Positions 23,112-38,473 of a stretch of 64,000 bases of DNA are shown piece by piece (within the stretch, counting starts at the first letter, position 1; each line of letters starts with the position of its first letter). The notes under the pieces were generated by a model. It did no database searches. It saw only the letters and a list, made by a program, of their open reading frames with translations, and was not told the DNA's origin. This DNA is from Tremella fuciformis (Eukaryota > Basidiomycota > Tremellomycetes > Tremellales > Tremellaceae), in contig CP136490.1 in assembly GCA_032768795.1 (NCBI GenBank), positions 6,572,001 through 6,636,000 of the forward strand, in the 5' to 3' direction. A program made the position numbers and the translations under genes.

Positions 23112-26100
23112 ATGTCTATCCCATTCGAGAGACAGCGCGCTCGGTCGGCGGACGTGCCTGTTCCTGCCGCTCCGTCGACGCACGGTGCAGCCAGAGCGAG
23201 TCCTGCCCAGCTGAGTGCACCAGACGGCGAAGGTTCCGTCGGCGTTCCTACGATTTCGAACTCGTGGTCATCCGCACCAGGACTACCTTCTGTGGGCGCC
23301 ACTGCCAATGGCATCAGTCGGCCGCTGGCATGGGCTAGCGTGCGCCATCAGGTGCTTGACGATGACAAGGTTGAGGTGGATGATAAGGGGAACGGTACGC
23401 CTGCCTCAGCAAGCCGGGAGTCCACTGAGCCTCGTAGCTGTTGGCGGTTGCTCACAGACGGTACTCGCCACATGTCTGCATCTCAGTCATGAGATGGCTC
23501 TGAGGGATGTGGGTCAATATGCGTGGACTGTTCCCAACCCCAAAGATGCACGCGGCAGTATGGTCAAGATCATGGAGGGTACGTGACGCGCTGAGCGTCG
23601 CATATGTCTGACCAGCAGAATACATGCGCCTATGCAAAGAGATGGTCCCTCAAGGCGCTCTCGAGATCCGCCCTGTAGGGCTCTTGTTTTCAGATACTGC
23701 CCACGTATGTATCTAACCGTACAGTGTCCCGATCCCTCCAAGGCGTCCATTCAGCAGAACCTGCAGAAGGCTCGTCTTGCCGCTGGGGCAGATTCATATG
23801 TGTCTGTCCTGTATCTGGGCCACGGCATTCAAGAGCCACCCACAGAGGCCGGAGAGCTATGGTGTTACGACCGGAGCTTTGAAGAATGCGCCCTGGGCGG
23901 CGGTCCGTCCGAGTGTGTACAGATTTCCTGCCGAAGGGTGAGCTGAAAAGCAGATACATCCCAATCTTGCTTTTTGATCTGCTGACATGGGCGGGGGCGT
24001 CGAGTTGCTACGTCTGGGACTGCCCTCACGCTGGGCGATTCATTCGAGCGGCTTTGATCGAGGCAGAGGAGATCGATTCCCAGCTTCGTGCCGCCGGCGC
24101 ACAGAATCCGACGGTCAGCGAGCTCCACCCTGCCGTGTATGCCAAACGCCAGATCCACTTCGCAGCTTGCGGTGCCGAACAGGTACTTCCCAAAGTGCCG
24201 GGTTTACCTGACGACGTCTTCACCGCCTGCCTCATGACGCCACTCCGCATGGCTGTGCTGTACCACAACTTGCGTACCTTTCCTTTGACAGCCACTGCAG
24301 GAGCGGCAGAAAAGTACTCGCCACGCTCACCAGCGTTCATGAGCGCCTTATGGGCGAACATGCCGGTAGAGCTCCAAGCTCGACTGTGGTCTGAGCTGTC
24401 TGCCATACTTCACACTATCGCGTGGCAGACGCTGGACGGACGCGACTACCAGAAGCTCTTCTCGTGGAGCGGGGATATGATCTCCAACTTGGCCTGCGGG
24501 TTCCTGGTCGCACAGCGGGTCATGGCGACCTATCACGCCAACCCCGAGTCGATCCCTGCTATACCGGACTGTACCTCTCACGCCTTATGGACGACATGGG
24601 AGTTGATAATGGACAACTTCTTCGAGCAACTACCGATGTGGTTTGACGACAACACCGACGCTGCCTGGGCCGACTCGCTATCGCTCGTCAGCTTCATGGA
24701 AGATCAGCTCGACTCAATCCTGAGTTCGACTGGCGGTCTTGCCGACTTTAATCAGCCCTATCCGAGCCTTTCGAAGCTGCCAATCATTTGCCAAGCAGCC
24801 CTGACTGAGCAGTTCCGACTTCGCGCGGCCACCGCCTTGGACGCCTCGTTACGGGGATTGGATATCCGCGGCTTGACCCGAGCCATTCAAGGAGGTGCGT
24901 TGGACACTGCGGCTCACCTGCTGGAGCTCGACGACCCGTTCATCTCGAAACAAATGATCTCGATATGGGCAAGTCTGGTCAGGCACGACAGTGCGGTGCA
25001 CAGCATCGCCAAAGAAGGCAAGACTGCAGAACGCTTGACATCGGTTCCGTGCGTCCGGTTCTTCCTCGATAGTCTCGATCGACACGTCAACAACGCCGAT
25101 GACGAAAGTATCACGACCATTATTCAGACAGCAGCAGTTTTATCGACCATCGCCAATTTCGTTGCAGGTCGGAAGGCGCCACTGTTCACGCAACGCACGT
25201 TGAAGATGTCATCCATCATGATGGGTCGCAACGAGCCACTGGTCCAGCAGTGGGGAGCGCTTCTCCTCGCCGAAGTCATGGCAAGTATCGAAATCGACAG
25301 TACGACTGAGCCTCAGCTCGATCTGGAAAGTATCCGTCAACAGCTTTTTGGCCTCATAGCAAGTCGGACAGTCGAGGTGAGGGCCACTGCGGTGTACGCT
25401 CTCACCCGTTTTGTGGACATCACCCCGGTCGACGACATTCTCGTGTTGGCCCCGATATTGGAAGTCACCGACAAGTTTTTCAAGCCGCCCAGAACAATCG
25501 GCTCGCCTCTCGTGCGCAAAGAGCTGGTGAGGCTGTGGCATAGGGTCCTGCGTGCGGGTGGCAAGTGGACCTCGGTCACCATGATCATCTACATGATGCA
25601 GCTGGCTGTCGAATCGCTGCCGCATCGCAAAGAGGAGTGCGAGCGATTGTCGAAAGAGTTCGGTACGCAGATCAATCTCTCGAAGGAGCGGCAGGGACTG
25701 CTTTTACGCCTCAACAATATCGTCAAGTCGATGCACATCATGCTGCACGACCCGAACACTCAAGTCAGCTCCATGGTCGCGGCAAACCTGAAACAGGCCA
25801 CGACCGACTTACGAGTCTTGACCCGACAAAGTCACTGGACGGAGGTGTTCGACGCCGCTTTCCCCATGACACGCGGGGAGAAGCTGTGGACAGACGAAAA
25901 ATTGGAGCATCTCAAGCATCTCAAGGAGCGCCTTGTTGAGAGCTGGGAGAAGCCTAGGACGGGCCAGGGGGACGTCCCGGGCCGATCAGACTGGAACAAC
26001 GATCTGTTCGAGAAGACAAAGATGTCACTGCATGCCTATCTGGCGGTGAGTGGGACCAGAGCCGAAGTCAGCAGTACTGATCTGGCAGAGCCAAACAACG

Positions 26101-27612
26101 ACCACGAGCGAAGAACAGGAGACAGTGACCCCGATCGTGCGTACGACTGAGAGGACTTGGATCCTCCGTCATCGGATGTTGGAAGACTCCCTAGTCGTCG
26201 CCGAACAGCAAGGTCAGCCTGGGGATCAAAGTTGCTAAGATTGTTGCTGAGCGTAGCAGTGGGTTTGCCGTGGAAGTGGGCGATGAAGGAGATCACCGCG
26301 CCAGACCCATGGTCGTTCATCTGCTATCATTCGTTCAACTCGACGGTGCTTTCTTGCAACGAGCAACCTACGGTCATGTTCGTGCCATGGCTTTTGTGCC
26401 CAGTGACGAGCTGACATCAGGTTGTGGGACTGGGCAAGCGCCCGAAAGACAGGTCAAGTCAGACTCAAGTCTCCGCCGAAGAGCAAAATTACCTCGGCGC
26501 GATTCGTCAATGAGCTGCATGAGCAGATGGTTGTCCTAGCCGAGATGAGTGAGCGTGTCGGCTCGGCCAATGACATTTGAGCTCACGACAGACACGGGCG
26601 ACATCCATGTGCTTGCTGGTCCATCCCACGAGCCTTCGCAGATGCAGACCATTTCTTCGTTCCTGGCCTTGGATGTGAATCGCACCTCACCAAACTTCCC
26701 GCTGAGCGCTCATCGACATCTGCGAACCAGCTGGTGGCGCCAGTCGGGCAAGCTTTGCGTGGCAGGAGCGAGCGAGATGATCAATGTATGGGACTGCTCA
26801 GCCGAGCGGTGCGAGCGAGTCAGTCATCTTGAAGCTTTGAACGGCGATCCGATTGACGGCCAGACCTTCCTCACCAACGCCACCGTGGCGTGCAAGACAC
26901 TCTGTGTCGAGCCGGTATCCGGCAATCTCATATTTGGCGGGTTTGGGGACGGCAAAGTCAGGCTGTTTGACCTGCGCCAATCGCGCATGACCCCTTTGCT
27001 GGAATATGACGGCGACTGCTCGAACGACAAGCGCGCACGGAGCGGTCAGAGGGTGTATAAGATAGGCATCAAGCTGGGAGAAAGCAAACACCTCACCACG
27101 GCGAAGTGTGTCCTCTTGCGTACCAATCAGGATTCCCACTGACAGTCAGCGAGAACGGTATGCTCAACATCCACGACTTGCGCAACCTGTCAGAGCCGAC
27201 CTCGTCTATCCTCGCCCAGCCGGGCGGCATGGCATGGGCGTCCTACCAGTCTCACTCTGGTCTCATGGCGACCGTGTCCACGCTGAATCCGGCGCCTTCC
27301 GGTCGAGATGCCCACTCACACTCCCACTCGCAGCATGGCTCCAGGCCAAAGGTCAATTTTGGGCTGTTTAGGTCCACGTTGAGCTCCTTGTCGAGCGTTA
27401 CTGAGGATGTGGTGACGTTCGACAGACAGCAAGATGATGTCGTCAAGCTCGGACAGGCGCCGTATGCGATCATTCATCCACTTCGACCATTCGTCGGTAT
27501 CGGATACGGCCGATCTTGTCTTCTGCGGGGGTCAGGCGTGGGAAAGGGAGATGACACCGATTCGGGCAGCTACTCCTTCCTCAAGGCGCAGGCGAGATTT
27601 GTCACGGAATGA
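23112..27612 (+). CDS. KOG1: Kog1/Raptor, TORC1 scaffold subunit (divergent)
   Basis: Raptor/Kog1 brings substrates to the TOR kinase in TORC1. The caspase-like N-terminal domain is recognisable: VSVLYLGHGIQEPPTEAGELW holds the GHG, and ASSCYVWDCPHAG holds the DC. The large exon from about 23940 to 26045 then gives QIHFAACGAEQVLPKVPGLP, DDVFTACLMTPLRMAV, the HEAT repeats (AVYALTRFVDITP, MIIYMMQLAVESLP) and a charged linker. Three more exons give WKWAMKEITAPDPW and LWDWASARKTGQVRL, then the WD40 blades MINVWDCSAERC and GKVRLFDLRQSRMTPLLEYD, ending ARFVTE. The N-terminal domain differs much more from usual Raptor than expected (for example no YNGHGVPKPT). Splicing before 23520 is uncertain. It converges on PIK1, 50 bases away. 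Confidence 0.85.
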
Positions 27613-27662
27613 TGGGCAGATGGTTGCTGTGCATGCAAGATGTGATGATTTGATATATACGT

Positions 27663-31838
<4,176 letters not shown>

Positions 31839-33564
31839 CGCGAGCTCATACAGCTGCCGGGAATGCTTGCAAGTGGCCGAGGAGCAGACGCGCGAAAGCA
31901 AGCTTGAGATGAGGTAGGACGTAGTCTGGCTTGGAGGACGGCGGACTTGAGACGCGCTGGAAGCCGGTTCATTTCAGGGACACGTGCTGCAACCCTCGTG
32001 ACGCTCTGTCTCTCTTGGGGGGCATCTCATAGGCCGATTGCAAACTCAAAAGAAGTGTTATGCATGGTGGATCCGTCGCGCATGGCGGCGCCACCTTGCT
32101 CTACAATATGCATACAGCGACGACTCGGCACAGACAGCGGCGAAGGACGGACATGGGCCAAAGGGTTTTGAGCCCTTCAGATTTTTCTTCCACATCGTCG
32201 CCAATGCCAAACGCCTCCTGCTGTGCGCGAGCGCAGGTCGGGTTTCGCGCGCCTCGCATCTGCAATGATGGACCCAGGATGTCTGATGAGACCGGGTCAC
32301 CTGATCATACGACTCAGCAGATGTGGGCCCCTTCCAACGAGGAAGGACACAACCCGAGAAAGGTCCACACGTCGAACTCACGACAATCGGCACAAGTGCC
32401 TTCAGCGTCACCATGTCACAACAGCCTCTGCTAATGGTGGTTAGTGTGGCGCAAGCCTGCGAAGGCTTCGCACGCAAGTGTCACGGGGACTAGAGGCAGC
32501 CAGTACCCAGGTTGGCAGGCTCTGTCACTTGCTCTCGGTCTTGGACCAACACCATGGATTGACATTTCGCGACAGCCCGGATTCTTGTGGCTCGTCAAAC
32601 ACGGGTCAATGAGATGTCCAATAGCGCCGTCATGCGAATGACTGAGGTCGGCAATGAGATGCACAGAGAATGCGCAGCCAAGCAACGCGAAAGCTGATGT
32701 GGCGGTCCCGAATGTGGCGGTTGTCAATTGCTCTCGAGATGCGACCACCATTGTCAAAGATTCTCTACCATCACATCACAGGCGAATAGCGCATGTCGCA
32801 GGCGTATCAATATCACTGCTTGCAGATTGTGTGTGCAGGCTACCTTTTTCTTGTATGAATGAACCCGCAAAGCGCCGTTCTGCATGCCCCGCCCGACACC
32901 TCCATGGATATAAGCAGAGCTTCACCTGCGCCTGACCGAGTGGACTTCAAGCGTCCATCAATCCCTCCTAAGCGAAGCTCTTTTCGCACTTGTAAGTGCG
33001 TAGCAAAGCAACATGGCAGACCAACTTGTGCGCACTATTCTATCCAGGTGCCTCCCAGATTTCTGCCGAGGCTCCCTAACCTGAAGATTGGTTTTTGAAA
33101 GGCGATGTCCACTTTACAGACGAAGACTTCGAGGAGTTAGTGGCTGCACGTGCCGGAAGTCAACGCAAGTCTCTCGTGATCGCTAGAGAAGCTTGCAAGA
33201 GAATCTACGTTGCCGGTTTCAGGAGAATCATCGCTGCTTCCTCCCGTCCAACGAAAACGAGGGTACAGATTCACCCTCAAAAGAGCCGTCCTTTCTCAGC
33301 CAGCAGAGATCGATTGGGGGACGCACTGAGCCGCACCTATTCTAGCTGAGAAATTCAAAGCACCAAACATTCCTCAACTCGACTCGAATGCCTTTCAAAT
33401 AAAATAGGGTCTGTATTTCACAGATGACACAGCCTCCTTTGTCGTATGCCGAAGGCATCGTCTGCTGCTCGGCACTACTATACGTATTCTAGACCGATCT
33501 CCCCCCCATCCCTGACACCCTCACCCGCACCGCCCTCGCCCTCTCTGATGAAGTTGAGCGCAAC
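31839..33564. other. Gene-poor interval with weak orphan open frames
   Basis: Long stretches here lack codon bias on either strand. Between about 32903 and 33349 on the plus strand there are two short open segments, one starting MDISRASPAPDRVDFKRPS and another around 33106-33349 with FTDEDFEELVAARAGSQRKS, which may be exons of an unknown or decayed gene. I could not join them with certainty. No transposase, terminal repeat or tRNA was seen. Confidence 0.35.
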
Positions 33565-34316
33565 ATGTCGTCTCATCTAACCCGCAATGCGGAGAGGATA
33601 TATTGGGGCACGCTGGAGCTTAACTTAGACCACCTGGAGCCGGAGGTTCGCTTCGGGCCGGAAAGCAGCGATCGCCAGGTGTTCGATGGTGTACTAAAAT
33701 TGAAGACCTGTCGTGAGGTCCTTGGCTGCATTCACGACGACAAGTCCCGATGCTTCACCGTGCACAAAGGCAGCTGTACCGATATTTACACTGTAAAAAC
33801 TGTACTGGCGTGAGATGGCACAAATGGGGGTTTGTTTCCGTGCTCCTGTCTTTTCCCGACGCCGTGCTTCCTAGAAGACCCCAATGAGGCGACCACCTTG
33901 TTCCACGGAGGGGCGTTTTGCTCCCTACTTAATTACAGATAGCCAGTCGCGACTGAAGGCAGCGGCTTCACGGTGGATGCATCTCCGAGTGGCCCTCGAT
34001 GCCCGCAGACAGGTGCCAGCGCTCCAAGCAGTCAATGGTCGTCAATTTTGAGCGGCCGTTGGTGTTCATCAACCACCCAGAACCCCGCGATCGAATTTTG
34101 GAGTTTCTCACATCCGTCGCAAATCAGCCACGTGAGGCCAAAGTGGAGATGCTGAAATTGACGTTCGAGGGCTCGGACATGCTCTCCTCGCGGTTGCCAT
34201 TTGGAGAGGGGCAAAGAGCTATCCCGGACCCAAGGGAGAGTGCCACCTTCAGAATCTCCCCGCTTGTGGACCTCAGTGACGATACGCACCCCTCAACTCT
34301 TCAGACACATTCGTAA
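33565..34316 (+). CDS. Candidate orphan gene, exon structure unresolved
   Basis: Not recognised. An ATG at 33565 in good context (caacATGtcg) opens an 82-codon frame, MSSHLTRNAERIYWGTLELN onward, containing CREVLGCIHDDKSRCFTVHK. A second segment, 34035-34316, reads MVVNFERPLVFINHPEPRDR and continues EAKVEMLKLTFEGSDMLSSR to a stop. Both have protein-like composition on the same strand, and GT/AG sites exist between them (for example a donor near 33797 and an acceptor near 33873). They could be one spliced gene or two small ones. No domain is visible. Confidence is low, and a decayed gene is also possible. Confidence 0.3.
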
Positions 34317-35053
34317 AGAGAACGAGAAGCTTCTCGACAAGGGCAACAGTCTGGTCGACAATGCTTCGCTCACGATATTCTAGTTGTAGAAATGACCCGT
34401 AGTCAACTCAGACTGTTGAAAGCGCACGGACGATATTCTCGTCCTTGATCCTAATGCATCACCTCATCGTTGTATCATTGTTGTATCAACATCTTGGTCC
34501 TTGCGGCGAGCCTGATCACCACTTGAACCTCGGGTTGAGAAGAGGTAGCAAAAATAGGATAGAGTGCGGACAGCAGATACAGCATGAGAAGATGGGGCGA
34601 GCGATACTTGTACCAACGCGGATAGTATATACCCTGCCAGGATGCAGACATGAGAGATGTAGCACTTGTTGTTCGAGCACTTTTCTCCATCAAGAACTCG
34701 CTTCGAGCTGAGCTTTGGTCATCCACTACTCTAGGATGAGTAGCCAGATCATCACAGAACCAGCACATTCCAATCACGGGTTTCCTTCTGGCCTTACCTC
34801 CCTCAGGGGCACCGGATCGAGCTGCGACAAACAGCAGTGTGATCCGACCTCTGCTCTCGTCTCCCTTTTCAAATCGCAGCGTCTCGATTGCACTCCCTCT
34901 TTTGTGAGGTTTCAGACGGTGCGGCAGCACTCTGCAAAATCGCTTCGCATCCTAAGGCCTCAGCGTTTCAGTGTTCAACACCTCTCCACCGAGACGCACA
35001 AATCCGTGCATCATCGAGCTACCATCCAACTTGTCTCCTCGACACTCAAGACC
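34317..35053. other. Upstream region of the orphan gene at 35054
   Basis: The reading frame of the downstream gene stays open back to an ATG at 34715, but the extra sequence lacks protein-like character and has weaker start context. I treat it as 5-prime untranslated sequence. A TATATA-containing stretch (agtatatacc) lies near 34625-34632. Confidence 0.35.
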
Positions 35054-35761
35054 ATGGCATTCTCGCCTGCCGAAAGCTCTGCACCCTCGACCACGCTAAG
35101 CTCACAATCTGGGCTCGAGATCCTGCTCCAAAGCTTCGAACCCGCCGATTTCTTGCTTGATCAGGATGGAGGAACAACTTATGCTCTGCGGCCGGGTGCC
35201 TGCAAGCAGAAGCTGCAGTGCATGCAGACAGATCAGCACTGCTGTTATCTGGTCCCAGAGGCAAATAGGTGGTGCCACGGTTTCACCGTCACTTGGAACC
35301 TCGGAACAGTGACCTTTAATATTGATGCTCACGAGTCATCCGCTGTCAGTTGGACCCCATTTCCAGGAGATCCAGCTATGGTAGAAATTGATAGCGGGGC
35401 TTTCGGGGACCACATTTACAACCACACGGACTATGGCCGTGACAGTCAGAGGTTATGGATCTTCCGCGAACCGGAACTCATACGGCCTGGAACATTTGCC
35501 ACCGTCCATACCGGCTATCACCCTTTTTATGATCCATCGCCGTACGAAACACTGAAAACTGCCTGTGCCCAGAGCAGCTCCCGCTGGTACGACGGCGGCT
35601 TCTGCCTGAGCTCCTGGGAAATGCGGCCTCCGCTCACTGCCAATATTTGCTCTCGTAGCAACGCTGCTGTGCGGTGGGACTTCTGCAACGAGTCAGTCAT
35701 CTTGATACCTGATGGGGACTACTACGCTCTCTACAGGAATTTCGAGCACGTTGAACAGTAA
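35054..35761 (+). CDS. Orphan single-exon protein, function unknown
   Basis: A 235-codon uninterrupted frame starts at an ATG in strong context (agaccATGgca). No domain is recognised. The protein has a Ser/Thr-rich start (MAFSPAESSAPSTTLSSQSG), then mixed globular-looking sequence with many Cys and Trp: GACKQKLQCMQTDQHCCYLV, RWCHGFTVTWNLGTVTFNID, DYGRDSQRLWIFREPELIRP, CAQSSSRWYDGGFCLSSWEM and CSRSNAAVRWDFCNESVILI. There is no signal peptide or membrane segment. The absence of introns is unusual in this window. It may be lineage-specific or recently arrived, but I cannot test that here. An in-frame upstream ATG at 34715 would add 113 residues. Confidence 0.5.
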   Translation: MAFSPAESSAPSTTLSSQSGLEILLQSFEPADFLLDQDGGTTYALRPGACKQKLQCMQTDQHCCYLVPEANRWCHGFTVTWNLGTVTFNIDAHESSAVSWTPFPGDPAMVEIDSGAFGDHIYNHTDYGRDSQRLWIFREPELIRPGTFATVHTGYHPFYDPSPYETLKTACAQSSSRWYDGGFCLSSWEMRPPLTANICSRSNAAVRWDFCNESVILIPDGDYYALYRNFEHVEQ

Positions 35762-36167
35762 AATGACCGCCATGGAACCCTTGCTCAACCCGCCCGCAGA
35801 TTCTCCCGAGCAGAGCGATAGCGGAGAAGCAATCCCTGCCGATATAATGTAGAGTGAATGAACACTGTCACGCAATCAGGTGGGGAGCAATCCAAATTGC
35901 GCAGGATCACCTAGTGTGCACGGGACGATCATGTCGCGACCGGCCCGACTCTCAATTTTCTCTTCTGACCCCTGCTTGTTCGTCTGAATGTCCAAAGCGG
36001 TGCCGAGACATGCATATGATGAGCATCTCCTTTGACCACCGGGCCCCTTGTCCGCCTTGCGTTTGAGCCCACACCAGACAATCAGAATATATCAGCACTC
36101 TGCGCTGTCGCTCCCTTACGATATACGCTGAATCCCCTCCAGACCACTCGCTACCCGGGGCAGAAAC
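35762..36167. other. Intergenic
   Basis: A 406-base gap between two plus-strand genes. TATAT-like words occur near 36090 (gaatatatcagc) and 36120 (gatatacgc), within 80 bases of the next start, and may serve as core promoter. No exon is seen. Confidence 0.35.
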
Positions 36168-37477
36168 ATGTCCAGCCCTTCACAGCCAACTGAGAGAGAA
36201 CGCAACTTGGAGCTCCTGGCGGACGTGCCCCCAGACCATTTGGTGCGTATCTCGCGAGGAAGCGGACTCTCCGGCTGATTGAACAGCAAATGCTCGTCGG
36301 CATCGTCCGTTCAAAGAGGAGTGCCAATAGTGGCAACGCGTCCAACAACCGCCCAGCTCCCGCGCCGTTACTTAAGAGGCCATCGGATACCAGTACCAAT
36401 GGTGGCTATGGTAGCTATGGCGCTCAGAACAAACGACGAGCACTCAGCGAATCGGGGACTATGCCACCTTCGAATTGGCCTACAAATGAGGGATTTATGA
36501 ATGGGACGACACCGTTCTATAATCCCAACTTGCCGATGCCTACACAAGCCTTTCGGCCCGACAATATGGGGGTCACCGCCATTTTGCCAAATCGAGGTCG
36601 GGCAAGCTCGCTCAACGGGCAAATGGGCACGGCCTTCGATAAGACGGACTTTCAAAATTCTAACTCCCACAACGGTGGGATGTCGAGCTATCAAACACCT
36701 TATCCGATGAACGGTCTGGGAGGGACCCAGTCGGGACCCATGTCGTATTCTCAACCGCAGAGCTCATATGCCTTGACAGGTGCAGCTAACAACTGGATGT
36801 CGACGCCTCTGCCCGTCAGCACGGGAGACGCGTCTTCGGCGGTATTCTCATCGCAACCGACACCTTACTCTCCGGGTATACCGCCAAGCCCCAATGGCCC
36901 AGCCAGCCACGGCTCCGAGCCAAGTCTGCTCTCGGCTGACTGGCAGCCTGCCCCGCGGTCACACTCAAAGAGTCCCACACCCACCACCGACGCAATTAGT
37001 CCTTGCGTACAAGGTCCAAGCTCAACCTCGCCAGGTCCGGCGATGGGGCTCGGCAGTCTCGCCGATATAACGACCGCTGGACTTGGAAATGAGGATTTTT
37101 GGAATCTCTCTGCCTCGATGAGTAATTCACCTTCGTTTCCTAATGCGGACGCCGCTATGACAGCCTGCACCGGGCCGACCCAGCAGATATTGTCGACGAC
37201 GAGTGAGCCGCACCAGTCACCGACGGAGGCGACAGATGTCGCATCAGCGATGTCGGATCTCACACAGCAGATCGAGGCCCTGCGTGCAGAGAATTCGGAC
37301 TTGAAGAATAGAGTATCCAAACTCAGCAGCTTGCAGCAAGAATCGGACAAGCGCTCCCAAGCCGACCAGGATAAGAACAATCAGTGTCGAAAGGATATTG
37401 AGCTCATCTACAACGAGCTTCAGGGCGAATTCAGAGCCTTAAAGGAATCCGTGGTCACATACAGAGGTGACAAGTGA
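36168..37477 (+). CDS. Low-complexity protein with C-terminal coiled coil, unknown function
   Basis: Exons 36168-36242 and 36287-37477 are joined by a 44-base intron. The N-terminus, MSSPSQPTERERNLELLADV then PPDHLQMLVGIVRSKRS, looks like a short helix. The body is Asn/Ser/Pro/Gly-rich with several basic patches (LKRPSDTS, NKRRALSESG) that could serve as nuclear signals. The last 75 residues form a heptad-like coiled coil: DLTQQIEALRAENSDLKNRV, SKLSSLQQESDKRSQ and a final IELIYNELQGEFRALKESVV. A regulator or scaffold is plausible, but no known domain supports it. The coiled coil suggests dimerisation. It converges on the bL36m gene. Confidence 0.65.
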
Positions 37478-37613
37478 TGGACCTGTTCCTAGCCAATGAG
37501 CACGATAGTCGCCTAATCCAAAGTGTTCTTTGCATCAAGTGCTTTCGGTAGTCCATGGATGCGTGGCATACTATGCGATGGATTGCATGTACACGGTATG
37601 TCGACGGCCCCAC

Positions 37614-37996
37614 CTATCCTTGCCGCTGCAACTCAGTATTGGACGATCCCCTGCTGTGACGATTCTTACCTGCTTGTGCTTCGGGTTCTTCGAACATACG
37701 ATGTAGACCCGCCCTTTCCGCCGTACGACCGAACAGCCGTCACAGAATCGTTTGACGCTGCTCCTGACTTTCATTCCTCGGACTTGTACTAGAGTTGGCG
37801 TTGTTAATGCCGCTCTTGCCGACGCGAGCATGGTGAGCGTTCGAGAGGCGGAAGTTGGGAGTGTAGATGCCGGTATCGGACGTGTAGGTGGGGTGATGCG
37901 TGGCGTATGAGGGAGCGCCGAGCGGGCATGAGAAGAACATTGCCGGCAGCTGGACGGCCCCGCACGAGGCAGGTGACGCAGGATCGCTCCGAACAT
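37614..37996 (-). CDS. RTC6: Mitochondrial ribosomal protein bL36m
   Basis: The mature part reads [20 protein letters not shown], then [13 protein letters not shown], the bacterial-type L36 zinc-ribbon core with Cys-x2-Cys and Cys-x4-His spacing. A 44-base intron after KHKQ joins to the final RQG and stop, exactly how bL36 proteins end; without splicing the protein would run on into unrelated sequence. The first 60 or so residues, from [20 protein letters not shown], are Arg/Ser/Ala/Pro-rich with no acidic residues, a typical mitochondrial presequence. A longer in-frame start at 38038 exists but is less likely. It acts in the peptidyl-transferase region of the large mitoribosomal subunit. Confidence 0.9.
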
Positions 37997-38473
37997 GCTC
38001 GTTGGCGTTGATAGTCGTTGCTCAAAGGTGAATGGCAATCATTCTGCCTTCGAATTCATCAGAAAGAAGCATGCCACGCTACGGCGTTTCGGAGTTAATT
38101 CCGATGGCCTCCGTAAGCTTGGTCAGGGGTGATTTGCGTGGGAGGAGGAAGGGATCAAGAGGCATGTGGAGCTCGACCACTCCTGACAGACCTCCACTTT
38201 CTTCCCTCTTCCCTCACTACTCTACCTACAACCAGAGTATTATAGCATTCTCGCATTGCACAGGCAGATCTGGGTCACGTCTGGCCTGTTACACGTAGCG
38301 CACCTTGGAGAACGCCTTTCCCACTCGACTGGACTCTTTCGTCCGACGACGCAGGCGACCCGTGCCCCGCTCTGCTCGGTCAGCCGTAGTAAAGACGATT
38401 CGGACCTCCACCTTGAACCTCCCTAGGCAGTCACCGAAGTCATCACACATTTTTGCGCATTCCCCAGCCCGGT
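37997..38473. promoter_or_regulatory. Divergent promoter between bL36m and the C2H2 regulator
   Basis: The 477 bases lie between divergent starts. The segment is CT-rich near 38195-38225. No clear TATA or repeated site was found. Confidence 0.3.

Noticed and set aside
34715..35053. N-terminal extension of the orphan gene at 35054
   Set aside because: The sequence is less protein-like and the ATG at 35054 has much better context.
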